From: Microvirga subterranea
GTDB taxonomy: Bacteria > Pseudomonadota > Alphaproteobacteria > Rhizobiales > Beijerinckiaceae
Length of the DNA stretch: 64,000 nt
Direction of reading: 5' to 3'
NCBI RefSeq assembly: GCF_003350535.1
Contig: NZ_QQBB01000012.1
Location: 1-64,000, forward strand
Shown: piece by piece, positions 33,952 to 42,724 of the stretch
Layout of the letters: every line of letters starts with the position of its first letter
Numbering within the stretch: position 1 is the stretch's first letter
Program-made: the position numbers and the translations under genes
The notes under the pieces: model-generated
Databases searched by the model: none
Seen by the model: the letters and a program-made list of their open reading frames with translations, nothing else
Told to the model about the DNA's origin: nothing

Positions 33952-35418
33952 TCATGTGGAGAGCGGACGGAGGTCGGGCTTCGTCCCGCTTTGGCGCAGA
34001 TCGAGGAGGCGGCGCACCTTGCCCTCCCGTCCCATCCGCGTGTATTCCGCCAACTCGCCGCTCTCCGCGATGGCGACAAGCACGCGAACACCCAAGTCTT
34101 TGTGAAGGGCGCGCTCCAGATCGGCTTTGAGGCTGCCTGCGTCCACATCGGGCGAGCGACGCTCGACGCGCACAATCATCTCCTCGTGCCGGCCCAGGCC
34201 TTCGCCCTCGTAATAGGCCACGCAGAGGAAATCGCCCGTGGTCCTGGGATCCTTCGTGATCGCATTCTGGCAGGCGAGGGGGAACACGTTCGTTCCGCGC
34301 AGCTTCACCATCTCGTCCGCTCGGCCAAGAAATGTCGACATTTTGCGCGTGCACAGGCCGCATCGGCACTCCGACCGTTCAGAGATGACAAGCACATCCC
34401 TCAGATCGTAGCGGATGAAAGGCGGTACGGAGCGGTGAAGGCTCGTTGCGACGAAACTTCCCCGGCTTCCGAGAGGAAGCGAGGCGCCGCTATCCACATC
34501 GACCGTTTCCACAAAGATCGTATCCTCGCTGATATGCTTGCCGTCTTGGGCCTGACACTCGAAGGCGATCAGTCCGATCTCATGTGTGCCGTAGTTGTCG
34601 TAGACCGGTGCCCCCCAGGCCTCCTGCAGGGCCTTGCGGAGGTGTCCATCGATATCGGGACCGAGATAGGAGTGAAGGTACTTGGTCTTGAGAGAATGCA
34701 GATCGAAATTCGTGGCTGCGGCGACTTCCGCAAGGCGCCCGAGATATTCGCCGCGCGTGAACCAGCCGTTGACGCCCCAGGCCTTGGCGTACTCGAGCTG
34801 GCGTTCGGTGGAGGTGACAACGCCCGACCCACAGGTCACGGGCACGCAGGCGAGCCAATGATGAAGCGCGGTGGACGCGTTCCAGGCGGCATTGGCCAGG
34901 GAGTTCGTATAGGTGATCTGCACGATGTCGCCGGGCCGAGCACCCTGCTGGTAGAAGGCTCGCGCCATCTGGACCGCCTGCACCTCCCAGGCGATTGGAT
35001 CGAACAGCGTCGTCCGCGGCAGTCCCGTCGTTCCGCTGCTCGTCTGGAGCTTCAGTGGCATCTGCCCGAAGCCTTCCCGCCCGAACGGGTGATGGTTTCC
35101 GAAAGGCGGCGCCTCGGCAATGGCTGTGCGCAGATCGTCGCTGTTGAAGGTCGGGATGCGTTCGATATGGTCGAGGGATGTAACGTCGCCCGGTTCGAGG
35201 CCGCTGGCCGCCCAGTGCTTCCGGTAAAACGGGATCGCCCATGCCTCCCTGACCCGTTCCAAGAACCGACGTTCCTGGAGTGCACGCAAGGCATCAGACG
35301 AGAGAATCCCGTGGCTCGTGCCGTAATGGGGTGGTGGCGGATAATCCGCCATGAATGCGTTCCAGTCGACGGATTGCCAGTAATAGGGAATGCTGCCGGA
35401 CATCATCTTGTTATCCAC
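33952..35418 (-). CDS. PaaK-like CoA ligase (phenylacetate-CoA ligase family)
   Basis: An AMP-forming ligase of about 488 residues, of the PaaK type. Motifs: QTSSGTTGLPRTT (phosphate loop), YDNYGTHEIG, RYDLRDVLVISE, and FLGRADEMVKLRGTNVFP in the hinge. The CxC-rich piece ECRCGLCTRK is typical of PaaK relatives. The start is uncertain: GTG 35418, TTG 35421 or ATG 35406; AAAGG favours 35418. It is the last gene of an operon with a complete Fbp/Pot-type ABC transporter, implying that the imported compound is a carboxylic acid, which this enzyme links to CoA. Confidence 0.85.
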   Translation of the reverse strand: MDNKMMSGSIPYYWQSVDWNAFMADYPPPPHYGTSHGILSSDALRALQERRFLERVREAWAIPFYRKHWAASGLEPGDVTSLDHIERIPTFNSDDLRTAIAEAPPFGNHHPFGREGFGQMPLKLQTSSGTTGLPRTTLFDPIAWEVQAVQMARAFYQQGARPGDIVQITYTNSLANAAWNASTALHHWLACVPVTCGSGVVTSTERQLEYAKAWGVNGWFTRGEYLGRLAEVAAATNFDLHSLKTKYLHSYLGPDIDGHLRKALQEAWGAPVYDNYGTHEIGLIAFECQAQDGKHISEDTIFVETVDVDSGASLPLGSRGSFVATSLHRSVPPFIRYDLRDVLVISERSECRCGLCTRKMSTFLGRADEMVKLRGTNVFPLACQNAITKDPRTTGDFLCVAYYEGEGLGRHEEMIVRVERRSPDVDAGSLKADLERALHKDLGVRVLVAIAESGELAEYTRMGREGKVRRLLDLRQSGTKPDLRPLST

Positions 35419-35448
35419 CAATGGCCTTTCTTGGGATGATTACGGAGA

Positions 35449-37185
35449 TCAGGCGTCCCTTCGGCCGCGGTTCGCCAGAATCTGCACCGGCAGAACGACC
35501 GCCAGGAGCCCGATAACGAGAAGAACGGCCATGGCCGCTGCGCCTGGAAGATCGGGGAAGTCCCACATCATCCAGATTGCGGAAGCGAGAACCACATTGC
35601 TGCTCGTCATGAGAACGAGCGGAATCGTTAGGTCGCGGGAGGTATGCGCCGCCACGAAGAGCCATCCGCTCATGAACTGCACACGCAGGAGAGGCAGCGT
35701 AATGCGCCGGAACGATGTCCACCAGCCTGCGCCGCAGACGGTGGCGGCATCGCCGAGCTCCTTGTGAAGTTGGGTCAGAGCGCTCGTCATGGTGCGCGTG
35801 GCGAAAGCGAGTTGGACCGTGACGCTGGAGAGAACGAGGATCCAGATCGTGCCGTAGACCGGTGTACGAATGTACACGAGCAGAATCGCAATCACCATGA
35901 CGACCGGAGGGATGGCCGTCGGCGCGAAGGCAAGGATGTCGAGGATCCGGACGGCTGGCCCTCGATCTCGCACCGAGAACCAGGCGATGAGCGATCCGAG
36001 GAGCATGACGATCGTTGCGCTCGCGAGCACGAGGATCAGCGTATTGAAGATGGCCTGCCGCGCGAAGGGAGAGGCGAGAGCACGGCTGTAATTGTCGAGG
36101 GAGAGTGTCGCAAGAGCTGAGAGGCTCGGTACCTGATAGGAGGCCATGAAGCTGGTCCAGAGGATCATCAGCACGGGCAGGACCATGATTCCGAACAGCG
36201 CGAAGACCAGGCATGTCACAGGAACGCGCCAAACACCCAGTTTCTGGCGCCGCGGGCGGAAGGCCTTTCCGGTGACGACGCGATACTTCTCTCCCGTGCC
36301 GACGCAGCGGAAATAAACCCCCATGAGAAGGCAAGCAAGGCCGAGCAGGCACACGCCGAAGGCTGAGGAGAGACCGTAATTCGGGATGCCGGTGGTGGGC
36401 GAGGCGAGAAGATAGACGCGCGTGCTGAGCACCCGAATCTGCGCGGACAGACCGACGACGAATGGGATCTCGAAGGCCTGGACGACGATCATCACCATGA
36501 AGATGCTGACCGACAAGATGCCGGGGATCAGCAGCGGCAGCGTGATCCGCCGCATCACGGTGAAGGACCGGCCGCCATGGACCTGCCCGGCGCTTTCAAG
36601 TTGAGGATCCATGTTGGAGAAGAGGCCGCCGAGCATAACGTACGCGGTGGGAAGCACGCTGAACGCCGTGATGATGATAAGCGACCAGAACGAATAGATC
36701 GTGAAAGGCGGGCTCGTGAGGCCGAAGGCCGAGCGCGCGAACACATTGAGGGCTCCGTTGCCGGGATTGATCAGCAAAACCCAGCCGAAACCGATCACGA
36801 GCGGCGGGACGGCCATCCAGGAGAACAGGAAGATACGGATAGCGGTTGCGCCAGGCATGTCCGTGCGCTCCGTCAGCCATGCGACGAGAGCAGCGGCTCC
36901 GACCCCGAGCAGCACGCTTCCAGCAGCATAGGCAATCGTCGTCGTCAGGAGATTGACCGTATCGTTGCCAGCGAAGATCTGTCGAAAGTTGTCGAGGGTG
37001 AAGATGGAGGTTTCGAAGGGAAGTACGTCAGGCGGTGCGAGGCTCGCGCGAAGCAGGACGATCACGGGGCCGAGAACAAGGGTCGCGACGACGGTGAGCA
37101 GGGCGATCTTGATCAGTCGGGGACTGCCGAGGAAAGCCCAACGGGCCGTTCCGGAGGGCTGGTCGGCCGAAACGTCCGCCATCAT
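35449..37185 (-). CDS. Two-domain ABC permease, FbpB/PotBC type
   Basis: A 578-residue inner-membrane protein made of two MetI-type permease halves in one chain. Each half has the EAA-type loop ending in a Pro (first: YVMLGGLFSNMDPQLESAGQVHGG in the loop region; second: LHKELGDAATVCGAG). This form is usual in ferric-ion (FbpB/SfuB) and some polyamine or organic-acid importers. It overlaps the ATPase gene by four bases and is followed 27 bases on by the CoA ligase. Confidence 0.88.
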   Translation of the reverse strand: MMADVSADQPSGTARWAFLGSPRLIKIALLTVVATLVLGPVIVLLRASLAPPDVLPFETSIFTLDNFRQIFAGNDTVNLLTTTIAYAAGSVLLGVGAAALVAWLTERTDMPGATAIRIFLFSWMAVPPLVIGFGWVLLINPGNGALNVFARSAFGLTSPPFTIYSFWSLIIITAFSVLPTAYVMLGGLFSNMDPQLESAGQVHGGRSFTVMRRITLPLLIPGILSVSIFMVMIVVQAFEIPFVVGLSAQIRVLSTRVYLLASPTTGIPNYGLSSAFGVCLLGLACLLMGVYFRCVGTGEKYRVVTGKAFRPRRQKLGVWRVPVTCLVFALFGIMVLPVLMILWTSFMASYQVPSLSALATLSLDNYSRALASPFARQAIFNTLILVLASATIVMLLGSLIAWFSVRDRGPAVRILDILAFAPTAIPPVVMVIAILLVYIRTPVYGTIWILVLSSVTVQLAFATRTMTSALTQLHKELGDAATVCGAGWWTSFRRITLPLLRVQFMSGWLFVAAHTSRDLTIPLVLMTSSNVVLASAIWMMWDFPDLPGAAAMAVLLVIGLLAVVLPVQILANRGRRDA

Positions 37186-38342
37186 GCCGCCACCTCTGCG
37201 AGTTTGACATCGCCTGCCGTGGAGACAGCTGCATTGTCTCTGTGCACAATGATGCAGCGCTCGGCGGGCAGGGTGAGACGGATCTCCTGACCTTCAGCCG
37301 GTGCGTCGAAGGTGTTCATCATGGTGACGAGGTTACAGCCTCTAGGCAAGCGAACCTGCACTTCGATCTTTTCTCCCAGGAAAGCGACCGAAGCGACATT
37401 CCCCGTGACCTGAGCCGCATCGTCCTGCGCATTTGCCGGTCGTGCATCGACAATCGGCGCATTCGGCCTGATTACGAGGATGGCCTCGTCCCCGCTCCGC
37501 AACCCTGCAGCCGCCCGGGCGCGGATCTGTCCGAACGGCGTCGTCGCGATGGCCCGCTCGCCGCCCATGTCCGAGATCACGCACGGGATGAGATTGCTGC
37601 TGCCCATGAAGTCTGCGGCGAAGGCAGTATGCGGATTGAGATAGATGTCCCTCGACGTGCCAACCTGGACAACCTTTCCGGCGCACATGAGAGCGACCTT
37701 GTCGGAGATGCCCATGGCCTCGACTTGGTCATGCGTCACGAATACGGCCGTGATGCCGATCGATTTGATGAGCTGGCGCAATTCGGTGCGCATGGTGTCG
37801 CGCAGCTTGGCGTCCAGGTTGCTCAGCGGCTCGTCGAGCAGAAGAAGACGCGGCTTGTGGATGAGCGCGCGGGCGAGGGCGACGCGTTGCTGCTGCCCGC
37901 CGGACAGCTGCGTCGCCGAGCGGTTGCCGTAGCCGGCAAGCTCCACCATCGCGAGGGCGTCGTTCACGCGCTGGGCGATCTGCTCGCGGCCGGGATTGCG
38001 CCCGCGTTGGAGCAAGGGAAAGGCTACATTCTCGGCCACGCTCATGTGCGGCCAGATCGCGTAGGATTGAAACACCATGCCGAGCCCGCGCTCGCTGGCG
38101 GAGACCTGGGTGCGCTCGTCGCGGGAATAGACAGTCTGCGACCCGATCACGATGCGCCCGGCGTCGGGGGTCTCGAGGCCAGCGATGCATTGCAGCATCG
38201 TCGTCTTGCCGCATCCGCTGGGGCCGAGCAGGGAGAAGATGTCCCCCTGCTCGACCGACAAGGATACGGATTTCAATGCTTGAACGGCTACACCACCCGG
38301 CTGAGCCGGGTAGGTTCTTTCCAGATGGCTAACCTTCAGCAT
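37182..38342 (-). CDS. ABC transporter ATP-binding protein, FbpC/PotA type
   Basis: A 386-residue ATPase with Walker A GPSGCGKTTML, signature LSGGQQQRVALARAL, Walker B LLLLDEPLSNLDAK and switch VTHDQVEAM, followed by a C-terminal TOBE-type domain of about 130 residues. The ATG at 38342 has AGAGGA upstream. It energises the two-domain permease encoded next. Confidence 0.9.
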   Translation of the reverse strand: MLKVSHLERTYPAQPGGVAVQALKSVSLSVEQGDIFSLLGPSGCGKTTMLQCIAGLETPDAGRIVIGSQTVYSRDERTQVSASERGLGMVFQSYAIWPHMSVAENVAFPLLQRGRNPGREQIAQRVNDALAMVELAGYGNRSATQLSGGQQQRVALARALIHKPRLLLLDEPLSNLDAKLRDTMRTELRQLIKSIGITAVFVTHDQVEAMGISDKVALMCAGKVVQVGTSRDIYLNPHTAFAADFMGSSNLIPCVISDMGGERAIATTPFGQIRARAAAGLRSGDEAILVIRPNAPIVDARPANAQDDAAQVTGNVASVAFLGEKIEVQVRLPRGCNLVTMMNTFDAPAEGQEIRLTLPAERCIIVHRDNAAVSTAGDVKLAEVAA

Positions 38343-38405
38343 AATCCTCTTTCTCGGGTAACGCTCTTCGGCCGACGTGACAGATCAGGATCAAGCGGGA
38401 AACCC

Positions 38406-39494
38406 TCAGTTGGCGATCTGGCCTGAGATCATCTTTGAGATCGTCTGCCGGAGCACTTCCGTGGACTTGATCTGCTCTAGGGAGGTTGGTGTCGCCATCT
38501 TGGCCTTGGTGCGGGCGACGTGAGCCCCAATCAGCTTGGCGATGTCGGATTCGGGATTGCTGATGAGCGGAAGCGCTTCATGCTGGTTGGCGACCGCGAT
38601 GCCCTCCGTCGTGAGCCATGCCAGGAAAAGCCGCGCGGTGTTCTTGTTCGGCGCATTCTCAGGCACATAGGCATAACCTTCGAACACAAAGACGTAATCG
38701 TCGAGCAGACGGAATTTCTGCGGCTCGCCGTTCTGCATGGTTCTCTGCGCAGCATGATATGTTGTTATGCCGAAAGGTACCTGTCCGACCGAAATGGCGC
38801 GGCTTACGGCCGGCGTTCCCTGTTCGAGAACAGGTTTGTTGCGCAGGAGCTTCGAGGCGTAGTCCTGCATCGCCTGCGGACCGATCAAATAGGCCATCGA
38901 GGGCAGCGGATTCAGGAAGGCCGAATTGATCGCCATCTTGCCCTGCCATTTCGGATCGAGAAGGTCCGCGGTCGTCTTAGGCAGGCTGGCCTCGTCGATG
39001 AGTGCCGGATTCCAGGCGAGACCATAGACCGCATCGAGCACCGGGAGCGCCTGTCCTTTCAACTCGGGAAGGACGGCATCGACGGCGCGCTGAATGGCGG
39101 GAAGCTGCTTCCCGAAGACCTCCGTCCAGGGATAGGCGACGACTAGATTGCGCGAGACCATGCTCGACACGTCCTCGGCGCTTCCCAAGCCAATGATGTC
39201 GATCGAGCCGCGTCCGCTCGCTGCCTCGGTGATCACTCGGGTATTGGTGGCCGGCGCATTGGCCGGCGCCCAATCCGGCTTCACCGACAAGCCGAAGCGC
39301 TTGTTGAACGCTTCCGTGAGCGCCGCGATCGCCTGAGGGCGACCTGGGCTGCTGAGGCGGACGACAAGGCCGTTCTCCTTCTTCGCCGCCTCGAGAACGG
39401 ATTCGAAAGTCGCTGGTGCCGGTTGGGCTGAGACCGGCCCGATCAGGCATGCTGTTAATACAGTTGCAAATAGCGCGCAGAGTCGTCGAGCCAT
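38406..39494 (-). CDS. Periplasmic binding protein, Fe3+/spermidine/organic acid type
   Basis: A 362-residue extracellular solute-binding protein. The ATG at 39494 (GGAGG upstream) begins a Sec signal peptide (MARRLCALFATVLTACLIG, cleaved near VSAQP). Mature features are those of family 1 binding proteins of the Fbp type (AKKENGLVVRLSSPGRP, WQGKMAINSAFLNPLP). The Tyr pair used for ferric iron in FbpA is not obvious, so an organic acid is more likely than iron. It is first in the operon that ends with a CoA ligase. Confidence 0.88.
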   Translation of the reverse strand: MARRLCALFATVLTACLIGPVSAQPAPATFESVLEAAKKENGLVVRLSSPGRPQAIAALTEAFNKRFGLSVKPDWAPANAPATNTRVITEAASGRGSIDIIGLGSAEDVSSMVSRNLVVAYPWTEVFGKQLPAIQRAVDAVLPELKGQALPVLDAVYGLAWNPALIDEASLPKTTADLLDPKWQGKMAINSAFLNPLPSMAYLIGPQAMQDYASKLLRNKPVLEQGTPAVSRAISVGQVPFGITTYHAAQRTMQNGEPQKFRLLDDYVFVFEGYAYVPENAPNKNTARLFLAWLTTEGIAVANQHEALPLISNPESDIAKLIGAHVARTKAKMATPTSLEQIKSTEVLRQTISKMISGQIAN

Positions 39495-39744
39495 GAATTC
39501 CTCCCAGTGCGAGCCGATCGTGGGACGGGAGCAGTCTGGCAAACTGTCCCCTCGGCTTTTTGTGATCTGTGCATCCGGCTCTTGCGGCCAGTTTGCGTTG
39601 GATCTTAACAGTGGCGCAGAGGCTAAGGTCCAGCGTCTAGTCGAGCATACCTCATATGGACGAGACCGGTTGCCCTAAGATGCATACTCGCTCTAGGACA
39701 ATATTCGACCGAGGCCGACGACCAGATCGCAATCTCCCCTCCGC

Positions 39745-39764
39745 CTACTCGATCCGGACGATGC
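39745..39764 (+). promoter_or_regulatory. Island control element, site F
   Basis: CTACTCGATCCGGACGATGC matches the repeated element and is 58 bases before the epimerase-like start at 39822 on the same strand. Confidence 0.55.
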
Positions 39765-39821
39765 ACCCACCCGCGCCTGGCCCCATAATGGCGGAGAAAC
39801 ATGCTTCCCGGGAGGTCGCGC

Positions 39822-40730
39822 ATGAAGGTCCTGATCGTCGGCGGAACGGGCATGATCGGCGGCCACGCGGCGGATTTTCTAGCCGAGCGGGGCCATTCGA
39901 TCACGATCGCCGCCCGCAAGCCCCCGCCGCCCACTGTACCGATGGCAGCTTATCCCGTCTTGCTCGGCGACTATACGCAAGGCACCTTCACAGAGGCGGA
40001 CCTTGCCTCCTTCGACGCCGTTCTCTTCGCGGCTGGCAACGATATAAGGCACCTTCAGAAGAACACGGACGAGCAGGAATTCTGGGACCGGACCCAGATC
40101 GAGGGCGTTCCGCGCTTCGTGGCGCTGGCCAAGCGTGCCGGCGTCCGGCGCGTTGTGCAACTCGGCAGCTATTATCATCAGGTGATGCCGCACCTCATCG
40201 CGGAAAACGCCTATGTCCGCGCACGGCACCTTGCTGACGAGGGTGCGCGGGCACTGGCGACACCGGACTTTAACGTCTCGACGCTCAACCCGCCCTCGAT
40301 CGTCGGAGTTATTCCGGGTGTTCCCGCCAAGCGCTACGAAACCCTGACTGCCTGGGCGAAGGGACGGCGTCCCGAAATTCCCGATTACGCTCCCACCGGC
40401 GGGACGAACTACATGTCCGTGCGCTCCCTCTGCGAGGCCATATGGGGCGCCCTGCAGCATGCGGAGTCAGGTACGGCCTACCTGATTGGTGACGCCAATC
40501 TCTCCTTTCGCGACTTCTTCCAGATGATCTTCGATGCGGCCGGCAGCTCCCGCCGTTTGGAGGAGCGCGACCAAGAGCATCCCCTGCTGCCGGATGCCTT
40601 CATCGTTCCGGGCCGCGGCAAGGTTCTCGCCTATGAGCCCGATCCGGCCGAGACGGCGCTCCTCGGCTACACGCGCGGGGATGTGCAGCGGGCCGTGAAC
40701 GAGGTCGTCGCCCTGGTCGATGCGGCATGA
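39822..40730 (+). CDS. NAD(P)-dependent epimerase/dehydratase-like protein
   Basis: A 302-residue extended SDR with the N-terminal motif VLIVGGTGMIGG. The ATG at 39822 has GGAGG seven bases upstream; an ATG at 39801 is less well placed. The usual YxxxK appears as YVRAR, so the catalytic Lys seems replaced by Arg if the alignment is right. The gene overlaps a SnoaL-like gene by four bases and lies in a three-gene operon with an SDR. The role is unknown; a ketone/alcohol step on a ring compound is plausible. Confidence 0.8.
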   Translation: MKVLIVGGTGMIGGHAADFLAERGHSITIAARKPPPPTVPMAAYPVLLGDYTQGTFTEADLASFDAVLFAAGNDIRHLQKNTDEQEFWDRTQIEGVPRFVALAKRAGVRRVVQLGSYYHQVMPHLIAENAYVRARHLADEGARALATPDFNVSTLNPPSIVGVIPGVPAKRYETLTAWAKGRRPEIPDYAPTGGTNYMSVRSLCEAIWGALQHAESGTAYLIGDANLSFRDFFQMIFDAAGSSRRLEERDQEHPLLPDAFIVPGRGKVLAYEPDPAETALLGYTRGDVQRAVNEVVALVDAA

Positions 40731-41185
40731 GCGAACGGACGGAAGACATCCGCCTCGGGTTCGCACTGCGCCGCGTCGCAGAACTCTATGCCTATGCCGC
40801 GGACACGGGAGATGGCGATCTTTTCGCGGAGCAGTTCGTCGATGGCGGCGTGCTGGAGTCTCCGCGCGGCCTGTTTGAAGGGCGTGCCGCCCTGGCTGCC
40901 GTGCCTGCTCTGCTTCGGGCGCGCTATGCCGAAACCTTCCATGCTGTTCACAACCAGGTCGTCCATCCCGCCAGAGATGGGGCAGAGGCCGTCACCTACT
41001 GCATAGCGCGGCATTTCTGGCATGGCGAGGCCAGTGGCCTCCTCTGTTACGAGATGACCATCCGCTATCTGGATCTTTTCGCCCACGAGACGGGGCAATG
41101 GCGCCTGTCGCGGCGCAGGCTCGTCGTTCTCGGCACCCGTACATTTCCTATGGAAACCGCGGCGCCGTTCGCGCAGCGAAATTGA
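40727..41185 (+). CDS. SnoaL/NTF2-like small enzyme
   Basis: A 152-residue protein of the nuclear transport factor 2 fold (ketosteroid isomerase/SnoaL-like): N-terminal AELYAYAADTGDGDLFAEQFVDGG, then RARYAETFHAVHNQVV and DLFAHETGQWRLSRRRLVV. Members include ketosteroid isomerases, dehydratases and dioxygenase subunits. Overlaps the epimerase-like gene by four bases. In a steroid-type island an isomerase or dehydratase role is attractive but unproven. Confidence 0.75.
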   Translation: MSERTEDIRLGFALRRVAELYAYAADTGDGDLFAEQFVDGGVLESPRGLFEGRAALAAVPALLRARYAETFHAVHNQVVHPARDGAEAVTYCIARHFWHGEASGLLCYEMTIRYLDLFAHETGQWRLSRRRLVVLGTRTFPMETAAPFAQRN

Positions 41186-41195
41186 GAGGTTCGCG

Positions 41196-42095
41196 ATGAA
41201 GACTTCGGAGGACGAGTCGCTTCTGGGGCTGACCGGCAAGGTTGCGCTGATCACCGGAGGCGGCGCGGGGATCGGACGGGCGACGGCAGAACTCTTCGCG
41301 CAGGCCGGCATGGCGGTTGCGGCGGCAGAAATCGACCCTGCACGGGCATCTGCCCTTCGTAACACGCTGCAGGCCTCCGGCGTCGAGAGCCTCGTCCTCG
41401 AGGTCGATGTCCGCAAGAGCGAAGATGTCGCTGCCCTGCTCTCAGATGTTGGGGCGCGCTTCGGGCGGCTCGACGTCTTGGTCAACAATGTCGGCGACTA
41501 CCTTGGCTATAAGATGGCCTTCGAGGATTCGACTGAAGCGGAATGGAACGCACTTTACGCTGTCAACCTGCTACATGTCTTTCAGGTCACGAAGGCCGCG
41601 CTTCCACTCATGCGCCGAAGTTGCGAGGGTGGCAGCATCATCAATCTCTCGACCATCGAGGCCTTTCGCGGCATCCCGTTGACGGTTGTCTACGCGGCAT
41701 TCAAGGCCGCGATTACCGGGTTCACGCAGAGCCTCGCCGTGGAACTCGGGCCGGACAACATCCGCGTCAACGCAATCGCACCCGAAACCACGAATTCTGC
41801 TCAGATCGTCGCAACGCAGCGCGTGCCGCCGGAGAACCGCTCCTATATCAGCCGGTGGTTCCCCATCGGGCGGTTCGGCGAAGGCAGCGACTCCGCGGGG
41901 GCCGCGCTGTTTCTGGCATCGGATCGCCTGTCGGGTTGGGTGACCGGCTCCACTATCTTGGTCGATGGCGGCGCATTGGCGGCCGGAGCCTGGATGCGTC
42001 TTCCCGATGGCAAGGGCTGGACACATCTTCCAATCATCGTTGCGGACGGTTATACGCCCCGTAGCGCCGTTCCACCGGACGGCTCTCCGGATTGA
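41196..42095 (+). CDS. Short-chain dehydrogenase/reductase
   Basis: A 299-residue classical SDR with ITGGGAGIG, NNVGDY (variant of NNAG), a Ser in NLSTIE, catalytic YAAFK and a C-terminal VTGSTILVDGG followed by 35 extra residues. GAGAGG precedes the ATG. It ends the site F operon, and its last 46 bases overlap the convergent hexapeptide gene. Confidence 0.85.
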   Translation: MKTSEDESLLGLTGKVALITGGGAGIGRATAELFAQAGMAVAAAEIDPARASALRNTLQASGVESLVLEVDVRKSEDVAALLSDVGARFGRLDVLVNNVGDYLGYKMAFEDSTEAEWNALYAVNLLHVFQVTKAALPLMRRSCEGGSIINLSTIEAFRGIPLTVVYAAFKAAITGFTQSLAVELGPDNIRVNAIAPETTNSAQIVATQRVPPENRSYISRWFPIGRFGEGSDSAGAALFLASDRLSGWVTGSTILVDGGALAAGAWMRLPDGKGWTHLPIIVADGYTPRSAVPPDGSPD

Positions 42096-42622
42096 GCGTT
42101 GAGCGATATTTCCCGTCCAAACTCCCGTGCGAGATCGGCATAGCGGGCCGGACCGCGCCCGATCATCAGCTTCTCCTTTTCTCCGACAGCGCGGATGCGC
42201 CGCGCCGGGCGGCCGGCCCACAGCTCGCCCGATCTGATGCGCTTGCCCGGCGTGACGAAGCTGCCCGCTGCCACAAAGGCCCCGCTCTCGACGACGACGC
42301 CGTCGAGGATCATGGCCTGCATACCGATGAAGGATCCTGATTCGATGCGGCAGCCGTGGATCATGGCCATATGGCCGATGAGCACGTTGTCGCCGATGAA
42401 GGTGTCCGCCGGCGCATCGCCGACATGAACGACGGTGTTGTCTTGGATGTTCGAGCCTGCACCGACATGGATCCGGTTGAAGTCTCCACGCAGGACAACG
42501 CCAAACCAGATCGAACTGCCGGCCCCGATTTCCACGTCCCCGACGATAGTGGCATTGGGGGCGATGAATGCATCGTCCGCGATGCGCGGCGAGAAGCCCC
42601 TGAAGGGCATGATCAATCCCAT
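42050..42622 (-). CDS. Gamma-carbonic-anhydrase-like hexapeptide protein
   Basis: A 190-residue left-handed beta-helix protein with repeats such as NATIVGDVEIGAGSSIWFG, DNTVVHVGDAPAD and DNVLIGHMAMIHGCRI. The His-rich repeats and length suit the gamma-carbonic anhydrase/YrdA/PaaY group. AAGGA precedes the ATG at 42622. It follows the second Liv binding protein by about 100 bases in the same direction. It is the second such protein in the island, with the other at 5315. Confidence 0.8.
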   Translation of the reverse strand: MGLIMPFRGFSPRIADDAFIAPNATIVGDVEIGAGSSIWFGVVLRGDFNRIHVGAGSNIQDNTVVHVGDAPADTFIGDNVLIGHMAMIHGCRIESGSFIGMQAMILDGVVVESGAFVAAGSFVTPGKRIRSGELWAGRPARRIRAVGEKEKLMIGRGPARYADLAREFGREISLNAQSGEPSGGTALRGV

Positions 42623-42724
42623 CGTGATGTCCTTGGCAAGATGGATGCATGACGGCCGGTCGTTTCAGCCGTCAACATTTGGACTGTCATGCGCGCGCCG
42701 TGCGGGCGGGACAGCATCCCGCAT

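Noticed and set aside
33616..35439. Long plus-strand frame of 607 codons
   Set aside because: It is the shadow of the PaaK-like ligase on the minus strand; its sequence has no family pattern and an unusual composition.
38406..39494. Ferric-iron binding protein of an Fbp system
   Set aside because: Family resemblance only; no clear iron-binding Tyr pair, and the operon ends in a CoA ligase.
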